From NCBI GenBank assembly GCA_964017155.1, contig OZ024864.1, forward strand, positions 36,193,480 through 36,257,479: a stretch of 64,000 nt of DNA. Reading direction: 5' to 3'. Below, one piece after another: positions 50,699 through 62,853 of this stretch. A program made the position numbers and the translations under genes. This stretch comes from Oasisia sp. SBJ-2009 (Eukaryota; Annelida; Polychaeta; Sabellida; Siboglinidae). How positions within the stretch are numbered: the first letter of the stretch is position 1; each line of letters begins with the position of its first letter. The notes beneath the pieces were generated by a model. It was not told where the DNA came from and searched no databases. It was given only the letters and a program-made list of their open reading frames with translations.

Positions 50699-51415
50699 GA
50701 TCACACTGCTGATGTGTTTCCACTGGTTGATCACACTTTTGACGTGTTCCACTAGTTGATCACACTGTTGACGTGTTTCCACTAGTTGATCACACTGTTG
50801 ACGTGGCGCCACTGATTTATCACGCTGTTTCCACTAGTTGATCACACTGTTGACGTGGCGCCACTGGTTTATCACGCTGTTGACGTAGTTCCATTGGTTT
50901 ATCACACTATTGACGTCGTTCCAATGTTTGATCACACTATTGACGTCGTTCCTCTAGTTGATCACATTGTTGACTTTTTACAACTGGTTGATCACACTGT
51001 TGACTTCGTTCAAATGGTTGCTCACACTGTTGATCTCGTTCCATTTGTTGATCACATTGTTGACCTCGTTCCACTGGTTTGTCACACTTTTGACGTCGTT
51101 CCACTGGTTGATCACACTGTTGACGTCGTTCCACTGGTTGATCACAGTGTTGACGTCATTCCTGTGGTTGATCACACTGTTGACGTTGTTCCACTGGTTG
51201 ATCACACTGTTGACGTCGTTCCACTGGTTGATCACATTGTTGCCCTCGTTCCATTGGTTGATCACCCTGTTGACCTCGTTCCAGTGGTTGGTCACACTGT
51301 TGGCTTCGTTGCTCTGGTTGATCTCACTGTTGACCTCGTTCCTATGGTTGATCACACTGTTGACGTCGTTCCATTGGTTGATCACACTGTTGACGTCGTT
51401 CCACTGCTTGATCAC
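50699..51415 (+). repeat. Array 22 (717 bp)
   Basis: Same total length as array 11 but with different content: it has lost units near its start and has extra units (including TGACGTCATTCCTGTGG) in the middle. Confidence 0.95.
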
Positions 51416-51917
51416 GGCATGGCGCACTTCTTATTATTCCGAAAGGCTCGTCACTACTTGTTGTAAATTAGATATTCTTTTTTGAAAAACCTGCATAGTT
51501 AGTCCCCATATACGTCAGTATGTACGTAGATGTTATTCGATATGAATCGAGGTAACATATTGTTAAATTAATTAATAATCAACAACCAATAGCAATTATA
51601 AGCGGTATGGTACAAACATTTCTTCGCGGATTCCTTGCTGAAACAAGAACGTAGATTGATTAAAGTAATTAATTAGCAGCAGATAGGGATCGTCAGGGAA
51701 ATATGGCCATAATCAGTCAACACAAATTCCTGGTTTTGTTCTGGCACAATGAAGAATGCTATATCAAGCGAATCAAATAACAACCAAATCCCATGGTCAG
51801 AGGAATATTTTCATAATTCACAAGGAAGAATAGTAGCTTTTTTGTTGCATTGATAAGAAGGACAAATAAACTAATCAACAGACGGGATAACGCAATTTGG
51901 GATAGATTGTTTCTTTA
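51416..51917 (+). repeat. Spacer 23 (B, long)
   Basis: 502 bp; like spacers 12 and 14, with GCGGATTCC instead of GCGGATGCC and TAGATATTC near the left end. Confidence 0.93.
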
Positions 51918-52463
51918 GATAACACTGCTGATGTGTTTCCCCTGGTTGATCACACTTTTGACGTGGTTCCACTGGTTAATCACACTGTTGACGTCGTTCC
52001 ACTGGTTGATCACACTGTTGACGTCGTTCCATTGGTTGATCACATTGTTGCCCTCGTTCCATTGGTTGATCACACTGTTGACCTCTTTCCACTGGTTGAT
52101 CACACTGTTGGTCTCGTTCCTCTGGTTGATCACACTGTTGACTTCGTTCCTCTGGTTGATCACACTGTTGACGTCGTTCCACTTGTTGATCACACTGTTG
52201 ACATCGTTCACCTGGTTGATCGCACTGTTGACGTCGTTCCTCTTTTTGATCACACTGTTGACGTCGTTCCACTGGTTGATCACACTGTTGACATCGTTCC
52301 TCTGGTTGATCACACTGTTGACGTCGTTCCATTGGTTGATCACATTGTTGACCTCGTTCCTTTGGTTGATCACATTGTTGACCTCGTTCCATTGGTTGAT
52401 CACACTGTTGACCTCGTTCCACTGGTTGATCACACTGTTGACATCGTTCCACTGGTTGATCAC
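51918..52463 (+). repeat. Array 23 (546 bp): fusion array
   Basis: The first 60 bp match the start of arrays 12 and 14. From about 51975 it matches the second half of array 14. It marks where copy 2 of the 16.7-kb duplication lacks about 3 kb relative to copy 1. Confidence 0.9.
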
Positions 52464-52926
52464 GGCATCGCGGACTTAGATTTTCTTTCTTTTTTAAACC
52501 TGCATAGTTAGTCCCCATATACGTCAGTATGTACGCATTAGTTATTCGATGTGAATCGAGGTAACATATTGTTAAATTAATTAATAATCAACTACCAATA
52601 GCAATTATAATCGGTATGTTACAAACATTTCTTCGCGGATTGCTTGATGAAACAAGACTGTAGATTGATTAAACTAATTAATTAGCAGCAGATAGGGATC
52701 GTCAGGGAAATATGGCCATAATCAATCAACACAAATTCCTGTTTTTGTTCTGGCACAATGAAGAATGCTTTTTGAAGCGAATCAAATAACAACCATATGC
52801 CATCGTGAGAGGAATATTTTCATAATTCACAAGGAAGATTAGTAGCTTTTTGGTTGCCTGGATAAGAAGGACAAATAAACTAATCATCACACAGGATAAC
52901 GCAATTTGGGATAGACTGTTTCGATA
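52464..52926 (+). repeat. Spacer 24 (A2, short)
   Basis: 463 bp; copy of spacer 15 (GCGGACTTAG, ATAATCGG) with TTTCGATAGATC at its right end. Confidence 0.93.
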
Positions 52927-53793
52927 GATCACACTGCTGATGTGTTTCCCCTGGTTGATCACACTTCTGACGTGTTCCACTAGTTGATCACACTGTTGAC
53001 GTGGTTCCATTGGTTGATCACACTGTTGATGTGGTTCCACTGGTTTATCACGCTGTTGACGTGGTTCCACTGGTTGATCACGCTGTTGACGTGTTTCCAC
53101 TAGTTGATCACACTGTTGACGTGGCGCCACTGATTTATCACGCTGTTTCCACTAGTTGATCACACTGTTGACGTGGCGCCACTGGTTTATCACGCTGTTG
53201 ACGTAGTTCCATTGGTTTATCACACTATTGACGTCGTTCCAATGTTTCATCACACTATTGACGTCGTTCCTCTAGTTGATCACATTGTTGACTTTTTACA
53301 ACTGGTTGATCACACAGTTGACTTCGATCAAATGGTTGCTCACACTGTTGATCTCGTTCCATTGGTTGATCACATTGTTGACCTCGTTCCACTGGTTTGT
53401 CACACTTTTGACGTCGTTCCACTGGTTGATCACACTGTTGACGTCGTTCCACTGGTTGATCACAGTGTTGACGTCATTCCTGTGGTTGATCACACTGTTG
53501 ACGTTGTTCCACTGGTTGATCACACTGTTGACGTCGTTCCACTGGTTGATCACATTGTTGCCCTCGTTCCATTGGTTGATCACCCTGTTGACCTCGTTCC
53601 AGTGGTTGATCACCCTGTTGACCTCGTTCCATTGGTTGATCACCCTGTTGACCTCGTTCCAGTGGTTGATCACACTGTTGGCTTCGTTCCTCTGGTTGAT
53701 CTCACTGTTGACCTCGTTCCTATGGTTGATCACACTGTTGACGTCGTTCCATTGGTTGATCACACTGTTGACGTCGTTCCACTGCTTGATCAC
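52927..53793 (+). repeat. Array 24 (867 bp)
   Basis: Copy of array 15 with one more unit; retains the run of GATCACCCTGTTGACC units. Confidence 0.95.
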
Positions 53794-54295
53794 GGCATGG
53801 CGCACTTCTTATTATTCCGAAAGGCTCGTCACTACTTGTTGTAAATTAGATTTTCTTTTTTGAAAAACCTGCATAGTTAGTCCCCATATACGTCAATATG
53901 TACGTAGATGTTATTCTATATCAATCGAGGTAACATATTGTTAAATTAATTAATAATCAACAACCAATAGCAATTATAAGCGGTATGTTACAAACATTTC
54001 TTCGCGGATTCCTTGCTGAAACAAGAACGTAGATTGATTAAAGTAATTAATTAGCAGCAGATAGGGATCGTCAGGGAAATATGGCCATAATCAATCAACA
54101 CAAATTCCTGGTTTTGTTCTGGCACAATGAAGAATGCTATATCAAGCGAATCAAATAACAACCAAATCCCATGGTCAGAGGAATATTTTCATAATTTACA
54201 AGGAAGAATGGTAGCTTTTTTGTTGCATTGATAAGAAGGACAAATAAACTAATCAACAGACGGGATAACGCAATTTGGGATAGATTGTTTCTTTA
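53794..54295 (+). repeat. Spacer 25 (B, long)
   Basis: 502 bp; copy of spacer 16 (TTATTCTATATCAATCG). Confidence 0.93.
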
Positions 54296-55261
54296 GATCA
54301 CACTGCTGATGTGTTTCCCCTGGTTGATCACATTTTTGACGTGGTTCCACTGGTTGATCACACTGTTGACGTGGTTCCACCAGTTCATCATGCTATAGAC
54401 GTGGTTCCACTAGTTGATCACACTCTTGACGTGGTTCCATTGGTTGATCACACTGTTGATGTGGTTTCACTGGTTTATCACGCTGATGTCGTGGTTCCAG
54501 TGGTTGATCACGCTGTTGACGTGTTTCCACTAGTTGATCACACTGTTGACGTGGCGCCACTGGTTGATCACGCTGTTGACGTAGTTCCATTGGTTGATCA
54601 CACTGTTGACGTTGTTCCAATGGTTGATCACACTATTGACGTCGTTCCTCTGGTTGATCACATTGTTGACTTCTTACAACATGTTGATCGCACTGTTGAC
54701 ATCGTTCAAATGGTTGCTCACACTTTTGAAATCGTTCCATTTTTTGATCACATTGTTGACATCGTTCCACTGGTGTATCACACTGTTGACATCGTTCCAT
54801 TGGTTGATCACACTGTTGACGTCGTTCCACTGGTTGATCACAGTGTTGACGTCATTCCTGTGGTTGATCACACTGTTGACGTCGTTCCACTGGTTGATCA
54901 CACTGTTGACGTCGTTCCATTGGTTGATCACATTGTTGCCCTCGTTCCATTGGTTGATCACACTGTTGACGTCGTTCCACTGGTTGATCACACTGTTGAC
55001 ATCGTTCACCTGGTTGATCGCACTGTTGACGTCGTTCCTCTTTTTGATCACACTTTTGACGTCGTTCCACTGGTTGATCACACTGTTGACATCGTTCCTC
55101 TGGTTGATCACACTGTTGACGTCGTTCCATTGGTTGAACACATTGTTGACCTCGTTCCTTTGGTTGATCACATTGTTGACCTCGTTCCATTGGTTGATCA
55201 CACTGTTGACCTCGTTCCATTGGTTGATCACACTGTTGACCTCGTTCCACTGGTTGATCAC
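54296..55261 (+). repeat. Array 25 (966 bp)
   Basis: Copy of array 16 with two more units near its left end. Confidence 0.95.
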
Positions 55262-55723
55262 GGCATCGCGCTCTTAGATTTTCTTTTTTTTTAAACCTGC
55301 ATAGTTAGTCCCCATATACGTCATTATGTACGCAGATGTTATTCGATGTGAATCGAGGTAACATATTGTTAAATTAATTAATAATCAACAACCAGTAGCA
55401 AGTATAAGCGGTATGTTACAAACATTTCTTCGCTGATTGCTTGATGAAACAAGAATGTAGATTGATTAAAGAAATTAATTAGCAGCAGATAGGGATCGTC
55501 AGGGAAATATGGCCATAATCAATCAACACAAATTCCTGTTTGTGTTCTAGCACAATGAAGAATGCTATTTGATCCGAATCAAATAACAACCATATGCCAT
55601 GGTCAGAGGAATATTTTAATAATTCACAAGGAAGATTGGTAGCTTTTTTGTTGCCTGGATAAGAAGGACAAATAAACTAATCAACACACAGGATAACGCA
55701 ATTTGGGATAGAGTGTTTCAATA
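55262..55723 (+). repeat. Spacer 26 (A1, short)
   Basis: 462 bp; copy of spacer 17 with TTCGCTGATTGC (others TTCGCGGATTGC). Confidence 0.93.
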
Positions 55724-56533
55724 GATCACACTGCTGATGTGTTTCCACTGGTTGATCACACTTTTGACGTGGTTCCACTGGTTGATCACACTGTTGACGT
55801 GGTTCCACTAGTCGATCACACTGTTGACGTGGTTCCATTGCTTGATCACACTGTTTATGTGGTTCCACTGGTTTATCACGCTGTTGACGTGGTTCCATTG
55901 GTTGATCACGCTGCTGACGTGTTTCCACTAGTTGATCAAAATGTTGACGTGGCGCCACTGGTTTATCACGCTGTTTCCACTAGTTGATCACATTGTTGAC
56001 GTGGCTCCACTGGTTTATCACGCTGTTGACGTAGTTCCATTGGTTGATGACACTGTTGACGTCGTTCCAATGTTTGATCACACTATTGACGTCGTTCCTC
56101 TTGTTGATCACATTGTTGACTTCTTACAACTGGTTGATCACACTGTTGACCTCGTTCAAATGGTTGCTCACACTGTTGTCCTCAATCCATTGGTTGATCA
56201 CATTGTTGACCTCGTTCCACTGGTTTATCACACTGTTGACGTCGTTCCACTGGTTGATCACACTGTTTACGTCGTTCCACTGGTTGATCACACTGTTGGC
56301 GTCATTCCTGCGGTTAATCACACTGTTGACGTTGTTCCACTGGTTGATCACACTGTTGACGTCGTTTCACTGGTTGGTCACACGGTTGACGTCGTTCCAT
56401 TGGTTGATCACATTGTTGACCTCGTTCCTTTGGTTGATCACACTGTTGACCTCCTTCCATTGGTTGATCACACTGTTGGCCTCGTTCCTCTGGTTGATCA
56501 CACTGTTGATCTCGTTCCTCTGGTTGATCACAC
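55724..56533 (+). repeat. Array 26, left part (810 bp)
   Basis: Copy of array 17 at 13,237 bp, same length. Confidence 0.95.
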
Positions 56534-56668
56534 CTTTGGGACCACAATGGAAATAAGTGCTTGCACCTTTTTGTGTCATCCTTTTATTTAATGTACTTTG
56601 TATTTATATCTTATATATATCTGTCCAATGTTTTATATTCTATACTAAATCAATCCATCCATCCATCC
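56534..56668 (+). repeat. 135-bp AT-rich insert, copy 4
   Basis: Like copy 2, with ATCTGTCCAATG for ATCTGTACAATG. Confidence 0.9.
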
Positions 56669-56741
56669 ACTGGTTGATCACACTGTTGACGTCGTTCCAC
56701 TGGTTGATCACACTGTTGACGTCATTCCTGTGGTTGATCAC
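56669..56741 (+). repeat. Array 26, right remnant
   Basis: About 2.5 units before spacer 27. Confidence 0.93.
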
Positions 56742-57176
56742 ATTGCATCGCGCACTTCTTATTATTCCGACAGGCTCGTCGCTACTTGTTGTAAATTAGA
56801 TTTTCTTTTTTGAAAAACCTGCATAGTTAGTCCCCATATACGTCAGTATGTACGCAATAGTTATTCGATGTGAATCGAGGTAACATATTGTTAAATTAAT
56901 TAATAATCAACTACCAATAGCAATTAATTAATTAGCAGCAGATAGGGATCGTCAGGGAAATATGGCCATAATCAATCAACACAAATTCCTGTTTTTGTTC
57001 TGGCACAATGAAGAATGCTTTTTGAAGCGAATCAAATAACAACCATATGCCATCGTGAGAGGAATATTTTCATAATTCACAAGGAAGATTAGTAGCTTTT
57101 TCGTTGCCTGGATAAGAAGGACAAGTAAACTAATCATCACACAGGATAACGCAATTTGGGATAGACTGTTTCAATA
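56742..57176 (+). repeat. Spacer 27 (A2, long, with 69-bp internal deletion)
   Basis: 435 bp. At about 56925 CAATT joins AATTAATTAGCAGC. The 69 bp between these points in spacer 18 are gone, and AATT is present at both ends of the lost segment. Confidence 0.93.
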
Positions 57177-57751
57177 GATCACACTGCTGATGTGTTTCCA
57201 CTGGTTGATCACACTTTTGACGTGTTCCACTAGTTGATCACACTGTTGACGTGGTTCCATTGGTTGATCACACTGTTGATGTGGTTCCACTGGTTTATCA
57301 CGCTGTTGACGTGGTTCCACTGGTTGATCACGCTGTTGACGTGTTTCCACTAGTTGATCACACTGTTGACGTGGTTCCATTGGTTGATCACATTGTTGAC
57401 CTCGTTCCACTGGTTTGTCACACTTTTGACGTCGTTCCACTGGTTGATCACACTGTTGACGTCGTTCCACTGGTTGATCACAGTGTTGACGTCATTCCTT
57501 TGGTTGATCACACTGTTGACGTTGTTCCACTGGTTGATCACACTGTTGACGTCGTTCCACTGGTTGATCACATTGTTGCCCTCGTTCCATTGGTTGATCA
57601 CCCTGTTGACCTCGTTCCAGTGGTTGATCACACTGTTGGCTTCGTTCCTCTGGTTGATCTCACTGTTGACCTCGTTCCTATGGTTGATCACACTGTTGAC
57701 GTCGTTCCATTGGTTGATCACACTGTTGACGTCGTTCCACTGCTTGATCAC
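57177..57751 (+). repeat. Array 27 (575 bp)
   Basis: 29-bp second unit, no 22-bp units. Near twin of arrays 29 and 31. Contains the right boundary of the 16.7-kb duplication at about 57490. Confidence 0.95.
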
Positions 57752-58253
57752 GGCATGGCGCACTTCTTATTATTCCGAAAGGCTCGTCACTACTTGTTGT
57801 AAATTAGATTTTCTTTTTTGAAAAACCTGCATAGTTAGTCCCCATATACGTCAGTATGTACGTAGATGTTATTCGATATGAATCGAGGTAACATATTGTT
57901 AAATTAATTAATAATCAACAACCAATAGCAATTATAAGCGGTATGTTACAAACATTTCTTCGCGGATTCCTTGCTGAAACAAGAACGTAGATTGATTAAA
58001 GTAATTAATTAGCAGCAGATAGGGATCGTCAGGGAAATATGGCCATAATCAATCAACACAAATTCCTGATTTTGTTCTGGCACAATGAAGAATGCTATAT
58101 CAAGCGAATCAAATAACAACCAAATCCCATGGTCAGAGGAATATTTTCATAATTCACAAGGAAGAATGGTAGCTTTTTTGTTGCATTGATAAGAAGGACA
58201 AATAAACTAATCAACAGACGGGATAACGCAATTTGGGATAGATTGTTTCTTTA
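57752..58253 (+). repeat. Spacer 28 (B, long)
   Basis: 502 bp; ATTCCTGATTTTGTTC is private. Confidence 0.93.
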
Positions 58254-59189
58254 GATCACACTGCTGATGTTCTTCCCCTGGTTGATTACACTTTTGACGT
58301 GGTTCCACTGGTTGATCACACTGTTGACGTGGTTCCACCAGTTCATCAAGCTGTTGACGTGGTTCCACTAGTTGATCACACTCTTGACGTGGTTCCATTG
58401 GTTGATCACACTGTTGATGTGGTTTCACTGGTTTATCACGCTGATGTCGTGGTTCCAGTGGTTGATCACGCTGTTGACGTGTTTCCACTAGTTGATCACA
58501 CTGTTGACGTGGCGCCACTGGTTGATCACGCTGTTGACGTAGTTCCATTGGTTGATAACACTGTTGACGTTGTTCCAATGGTTGATCACACTATTTACGT
58601 CGTTCCTCTGGTTGATCACATTGTTGACTTCTTACAACATGTTGATCGCACTGTTGACATCGTTCAAAAGGTTGCTCACACTGTTGAAATCGTTCCATTT
58701 GTTGATCACATTGTTGACCTCGTTCCACTGGTGTATCACACTGTTGACATCGTTCCATTGGTTGATCACACTGTTGACGTCGTTCCACTGGTTGATCACA
58801 GTGTTGACGTCATTCCTGTGGTTGATCACACTGTTGACGTCGTTCCACTGGTTGATCACACTGTTGACGTCGTTACATTGGTTGATCACATTGTTGCCCT
58901 CGTTCCATTGGTTGATCACACTGTTGGTCTCGTTCCTCTGGTTGATCACACTGTTGACTTCGTTCCTCTGGTTGATCACACTGTTGACGTCGTTCCACTG
59001 GTTGATCACACTGTTGACATCGTTCACCTGGTTGATCGCACTGTTGACGTCGTTCCTCTTTTTGATCACACTGTTGACGTCGTTCCACTGGTTGATCACA
59101 CAGTTGACCTCGTTCCACTGGTTGATCACACTGTTGACCTCGTTCCACTGGTTGATCACACTGTTGACATTGTTCCACTGGTTGATCAC
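58254..59189 (+). repeat. Array 28 (936 bp)
   Basis: Begins with an unusual CTGATGTTCTTCCCC boundary unit shared with array 32. Equal in length to array 32. Confidence 0.95.
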
Positions 59190-59651
59190 GGCATCGCGCA
59201 CTTAGATTTTCTTTTTTCAAAAAACCTGCATAGTTAGTCCCCATATACGTCAGTATGTACGCATTAGTTATTCGATGTGAATCGAGGTAACATATTGTTA
59301 AATTAATTAATAATCAACTACCAATAGCAATTATAAGCGGTATGTTACATACATTTCTTCGCGGATTGCTTGATGAAACAAGACTGTAGATTGATTAAAC
59401 TAATTAATTAGCAGCAGATAGGGATCGTCAGGGAAATATGGCCATAATCAATCAACACAAATTCCTGTTTTTGTTCTGGCACAATGAAGAATGCTTTTTC
59501 AAGCGAATCAAATAACAACCATAGCCATCGTGAGAGGAATATTTTCATAATTCACAAAGAAGATTAGTAGCTTTTTCGTTGCCTGGATAAGAAGGACAAA
59601 TAAACTAATCATCACACAGGATAACGCAATTTGGGATAGACTGTTTCAATT
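59190..59651 (+). repeat. Spacer 29 (A2, short)
   Basis: 462 bp. ACCATAGCCATCG (1-bp deletion), CTTTTTCAAGCG, CACAAAGAAG and TTTCAATTGATC are shared with the A2-derived parts of spacers 30 and 31. Confidence 0.93.
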
Positions 59652-60226
59652 GATCACACTGCTGATGTGTTTCCACTGGTTGATCACACTTTTGACGTGT
59701 TCCACTAGTTGATCACACTGTTGACGTGGTTCCATTGGTTGATCACACTGTTGATGTGGTTCCACTGGTTTATCACGCTGTTGACGTGGTTCCACTGGTT
59801 GATCACGCTGTTGACGTGTTTCCACTAGTTGATCACACTGTTGACGTGGTTCCATTGGTTGATCACATTGTTGACCTCGTTCCACTGGTTTGTCACACTT
59901 TTGACGTCGTTCCACTGGTTGATCACACTGTTGACGTCGTTCCACTGGTTGATCACAGTGTTGACGTCATTCCTGTGGTTGGTCACACTGTTGACGTTGT
60001 TCCACTTGTTGATCACACTGTTGACGTCGTTCCACTGGTTGATCACATTGTTGCCCTCGTTCCATTGGTTGATCACCCTGTTGACCTCGTTCCAGTGGTT
60101 GATCACACTGTTGGCTTCGTTCCTCTGGTTGATCTCACTGTTGACCTCGTTCCTATGGTTGATCACACTGTTGACGTCGTTCCATTGGTTGATCACACTG
60201 TTGACGTCGTTCCACTGCTTGATCAC
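59652..60226 (+). repeat. Array 29 (575 bp)
   Basis: Contains TGTGGTTGGTCACACTG and CCACTTGTTGATC, shared with arrays 30 and 31 but not with array 27. Confidence 0.95.
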
Positions 60227-60728
60227 GGCATGGCGCACTTCTTATTATTCCGAAAGGCTCGTTACTACTTGTTGTAAATTAGATTTTTTTTTTTTTTTAA
60301 ACCTGCATAGTTAGTCCCCATATACGTCAGTATGTACGTAGATGTTATTCGATATGAATCGAGGTAACATATTGTTAAATTAATTAATAATCAACTACCA
60401 ATAGCAATTATAAGCGGTATGTTACATACATTTCTTCGCGGATTGCTTGATGAAACAAGACTGTAGATTGATTAAACTAATTAATTAGCAGCAGATAGGG
60501 ATCGTCAGGGAAATATGGCCATAATCAATCAACACAAATTCCTGTTTTTGTTCTGGCACAATGAAGAATGCTTTTTCAAGCGAATCAAATAACAACCATA
60601 GCCATCGTGAGAGGAATATTTTCATAATTCACAAAGAAGATTAGTAGCTTTTTCGTTGCCTGGATAAGAAGGACAAATAAACTAATCATCACACAGGATA
60701 ACGCAATTTGGGATAGACTGTTTCAATT
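60227..60728 (+). repeat. Spacer 30: B/A2 chimera (long)
   Basis: 502 bp. Left part is B (GCATGGCGCACTTC, GTACGTAGATGTTATTCG, GATATGAATCG); from about 60390 (CAACTACCAATAGC) it is A2 to the end. Has a T15 run at 60284-60298. Confidence 0.92.
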
Positions 60729-61273
60729 GATCACACTGCTGATGTGTTTCCACTGGTTGATCACACTTTTGACGTGTTCCACTAGTTGATCACACTGTTG
60801 ACGTGGTTCCATTGGTTGATCACACTGTTGATGTGGTTCCACTGGTTTATCACGCTGTTGACGTGGTTCCACTGGTTGATCACGCTGTTGACGTGTTTCC
60901 ACTAGTTGATCACACTGTTGACGTGGTTCCATTGGTTGATCACATTGTTGACCTCGTTCCACTGGTTTGTCACACTTTTGACGTCGTTCCACTGGTTGAT
61001 CACACTGTTGACGTCGTTCCACTGGTTGATCACAGTGTTGACGTCATTCCTGTGGTTGGTCACACTGTTGACGTTGTTCCACTTGTTGATCACACTGTTG
61101 ACGTCGTTCCACTGGTTGATCACATTGTTGCCCTCGTTCCATTGGTTGATCACCCTGTTGACCTCGTTCCAGTGGTTGATCACACTGTTGGCTTCGTTCC
61201 TCTGGTTGATCTCACTGTTGACCTCGTTCCTATGGTTGATCACACTGTTGACGTCGTTCCACTGCTTGATCAC
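60729..61273 (+). repeat. Array 30 (545 bp)
   Basis: As array 29 but lacking one CCATTGGTTGATCAC unit near its right end. Confidence 0.95.
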
Positions 61274-61775
61274 GGCATGGCGCACTTCTTATTATTCCGA
61301 AAGGCTCGTTACTACTTGTTGTAAATTAGATTTTTTTTTTTTTTTAAACCTGCATAGTTAGTCCCCATATACGTCAGTATGTACGTAGATGTTATTCGAT
61401 ATGAATCGAGGTAACATATTGTTAAATTAATTAATAATCAACAACCAATAGCAATTATAAGCGGTATGTTACAAACATTTCTTCGCGGATTCCTTGCTGA
61501 AACAAGAACGTAGATTGATTAAAGTAATTAATTAGCAGCAGATAGGGATCGTCAGGGAAATATGGCCATAATCAATCAACACAAATTCCTGTTTTTGTTC
61601 TGGCACAATGAAGAATGCTTTTTCAAGCGAATCAAATAACAACCATAGCCATCGTGAGAGGAATATTTTCATAATTCACAAAGAAGATTAGTAGCTTTTT
61701 CGTTGCCTGGATAAGAAGGACAAATAAACTAATCATCACACAGGATAACGCAATTTGGGATAGACTGTTTCAATT
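61274..61775 (+). repeat. Spacer 31: B/A2 chimera with a different breakpoint (long)
   Basis: 502 bp. B-type through GAACGTAGATTGATTAAAGT (about 61525); A2-type (CTGTTTTTGTTCTGG, CTTTTTCAAGCG) from about 61590. Has a T15 run at 61331-61345. Confidence 0.92.
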
Positions 61776-62350
61776 GATCACACTGCTGATGTGTTTCCAC
61801 TGGTTGATCACACTTTTGACGTGTTCCACTAGTTGATCACACTGTTGACGTGGTTCCATTGGTTGATCACACTGTTGATGTGGTTCCACTGGTTTATCAC
61901 GCTGTTGACGTGGTTCCACTGGTTGATCACGCTGTTGACGTGTTTCCACTAGTTGATCACACTGTTGACGTGGTTCCATTGGTTGATCACATTGTTGACC
62001 TCGTTCCACTGGTTTGTCACACTTTTGACGTCGTTCCACTGGTTGATCACACTGTTGACGTCGTTCCACTGGTTGATCACAGTGTTGACGTCATTCCTGT
62101 GGTTGGTCACACTGTTGACGTTGTTCCACTTGTTGATCACACTGTTGACGTCGTTCCACTGGTTGATCACATTGTTGCCCTCGTTCCATTGGTTGATCAC
62201 CCTGTTGACCTCGTTCCAGTGGTTGATCACACTGTTGGCTTCGTTCCTCTGGTTGATCTCACTGTTGACCTCGTTCCTATGGTTGATCACACTGTTGACG
62301 TCGTTCCATTGGTTGATCACACTGTTGACGTCGTTCCACTGCTTGATCAC
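61776..62350 (+). repeat. Array 31 (575 bp)
   Basis: No difference from array 29 seen in its deduced reading. Confidence 0.95.
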
Positions 62351-62853
62351 GGCATGGCGCACTTCTTATTATTCCGAAAGGCTCGTTACTACTTGTTGTA
62401 AATTAGATTTTTTTTTTTTTTTAAACCTCCATAGTTAGTCCCCATATACGTCAGTATGTACGTAGATGTTATTCGATATGAATCGAGGTAACATATTGTT
62501 AAATTAATTAATAATCAACAACCAATAGCAATTATAAGCGGTATGTTACAAACATTTCTTCGCGGATTCCTTGCTGAAACAAGAACGTAGATTGATTAAA
62601 GTAATTAATTAGCAGCAGATAGGGATCGTCAGGGAAATATGGCCATAATCAATCAACACAAATTCCTGGTTTTGTTCTGGCACAATGAAGAATGCTATAT
62701 CAAGCGAATCAAATAACAACCAAATCCCATGGTCAGAGGAATATTTTCATAATTCACAAGGAAGAATGGTAGCTTTTTTGTTGCATTGATAAGAAGGACA
62801 AATAAACTAATCAACAGACGGGATAACGCAATTTGGGATAGATTGTTTCTTTA
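62351..62853 (+). repeat. Spacer 32 (B, long)
   Basis: 503 bp; B over its whole length (CCTGGTTTTGTTC, TATATCAAGCG) with the T15 run (62408-62422) of spacers 30 and 31 and AAACCTCCATAG. Confidence 0.93.

Larger units (their letters stand above)
44363..57490 (+). repeat. 16.7-kb tandem duplication, copy 2 (shortened to about 13.1 kb)
   Basis: Follows copy 1 from 27663. Against it: array 20 is 480 bp shorter, the interval with spacers 12-13 and most of array 14 is absent (array 23 joins the left end of a 12/14-type array to the right end of array 14), and spacer 27 lacks 69 bp. Its right end is inside array 27. Confidence 0.8.
57177..59400 (+). repeat. 4.6-kb repeat, copy 1
   Basis: Array 27, spacer 28, array 28 and part of spacer 29. 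It recurs at 61776-64000 (offset 4,599-4,600 bp) with few differences. The interval in between is mainly the 1.05-kb triplication. Confidence 0.85.
59190..60226 (+). repeat. 1.05-kb tandem triplication, copy 1
   Basis: Spacer 29 plus array 29. Copies 2 and 3 follow at 1,077 and 1,047 bp (measured in the arrays). Confidence 0.85.
60227..61273 (+). repeat. 1.05-kb tandem triplication, copy 2
   Basis: Chimeric spacer 30 plus array 30, 30 bp shorter in the array. Confidence 0.85.
61274..62350 (+). repeat. 1.05-kb tandem triplication, copy 3
   Basis: Chimeric spacer 31 plus array 31. Confidence 0.85.

Noticed and set aside
52726..53130. 134-codon - strand frame running from array 24 into spacer 24 (hydrophobic tail)
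   Set aside because: It exists only where a spacer happens to have no stop in one frame; the homologous spacers interrupt it, and its first half is repeat-derived.
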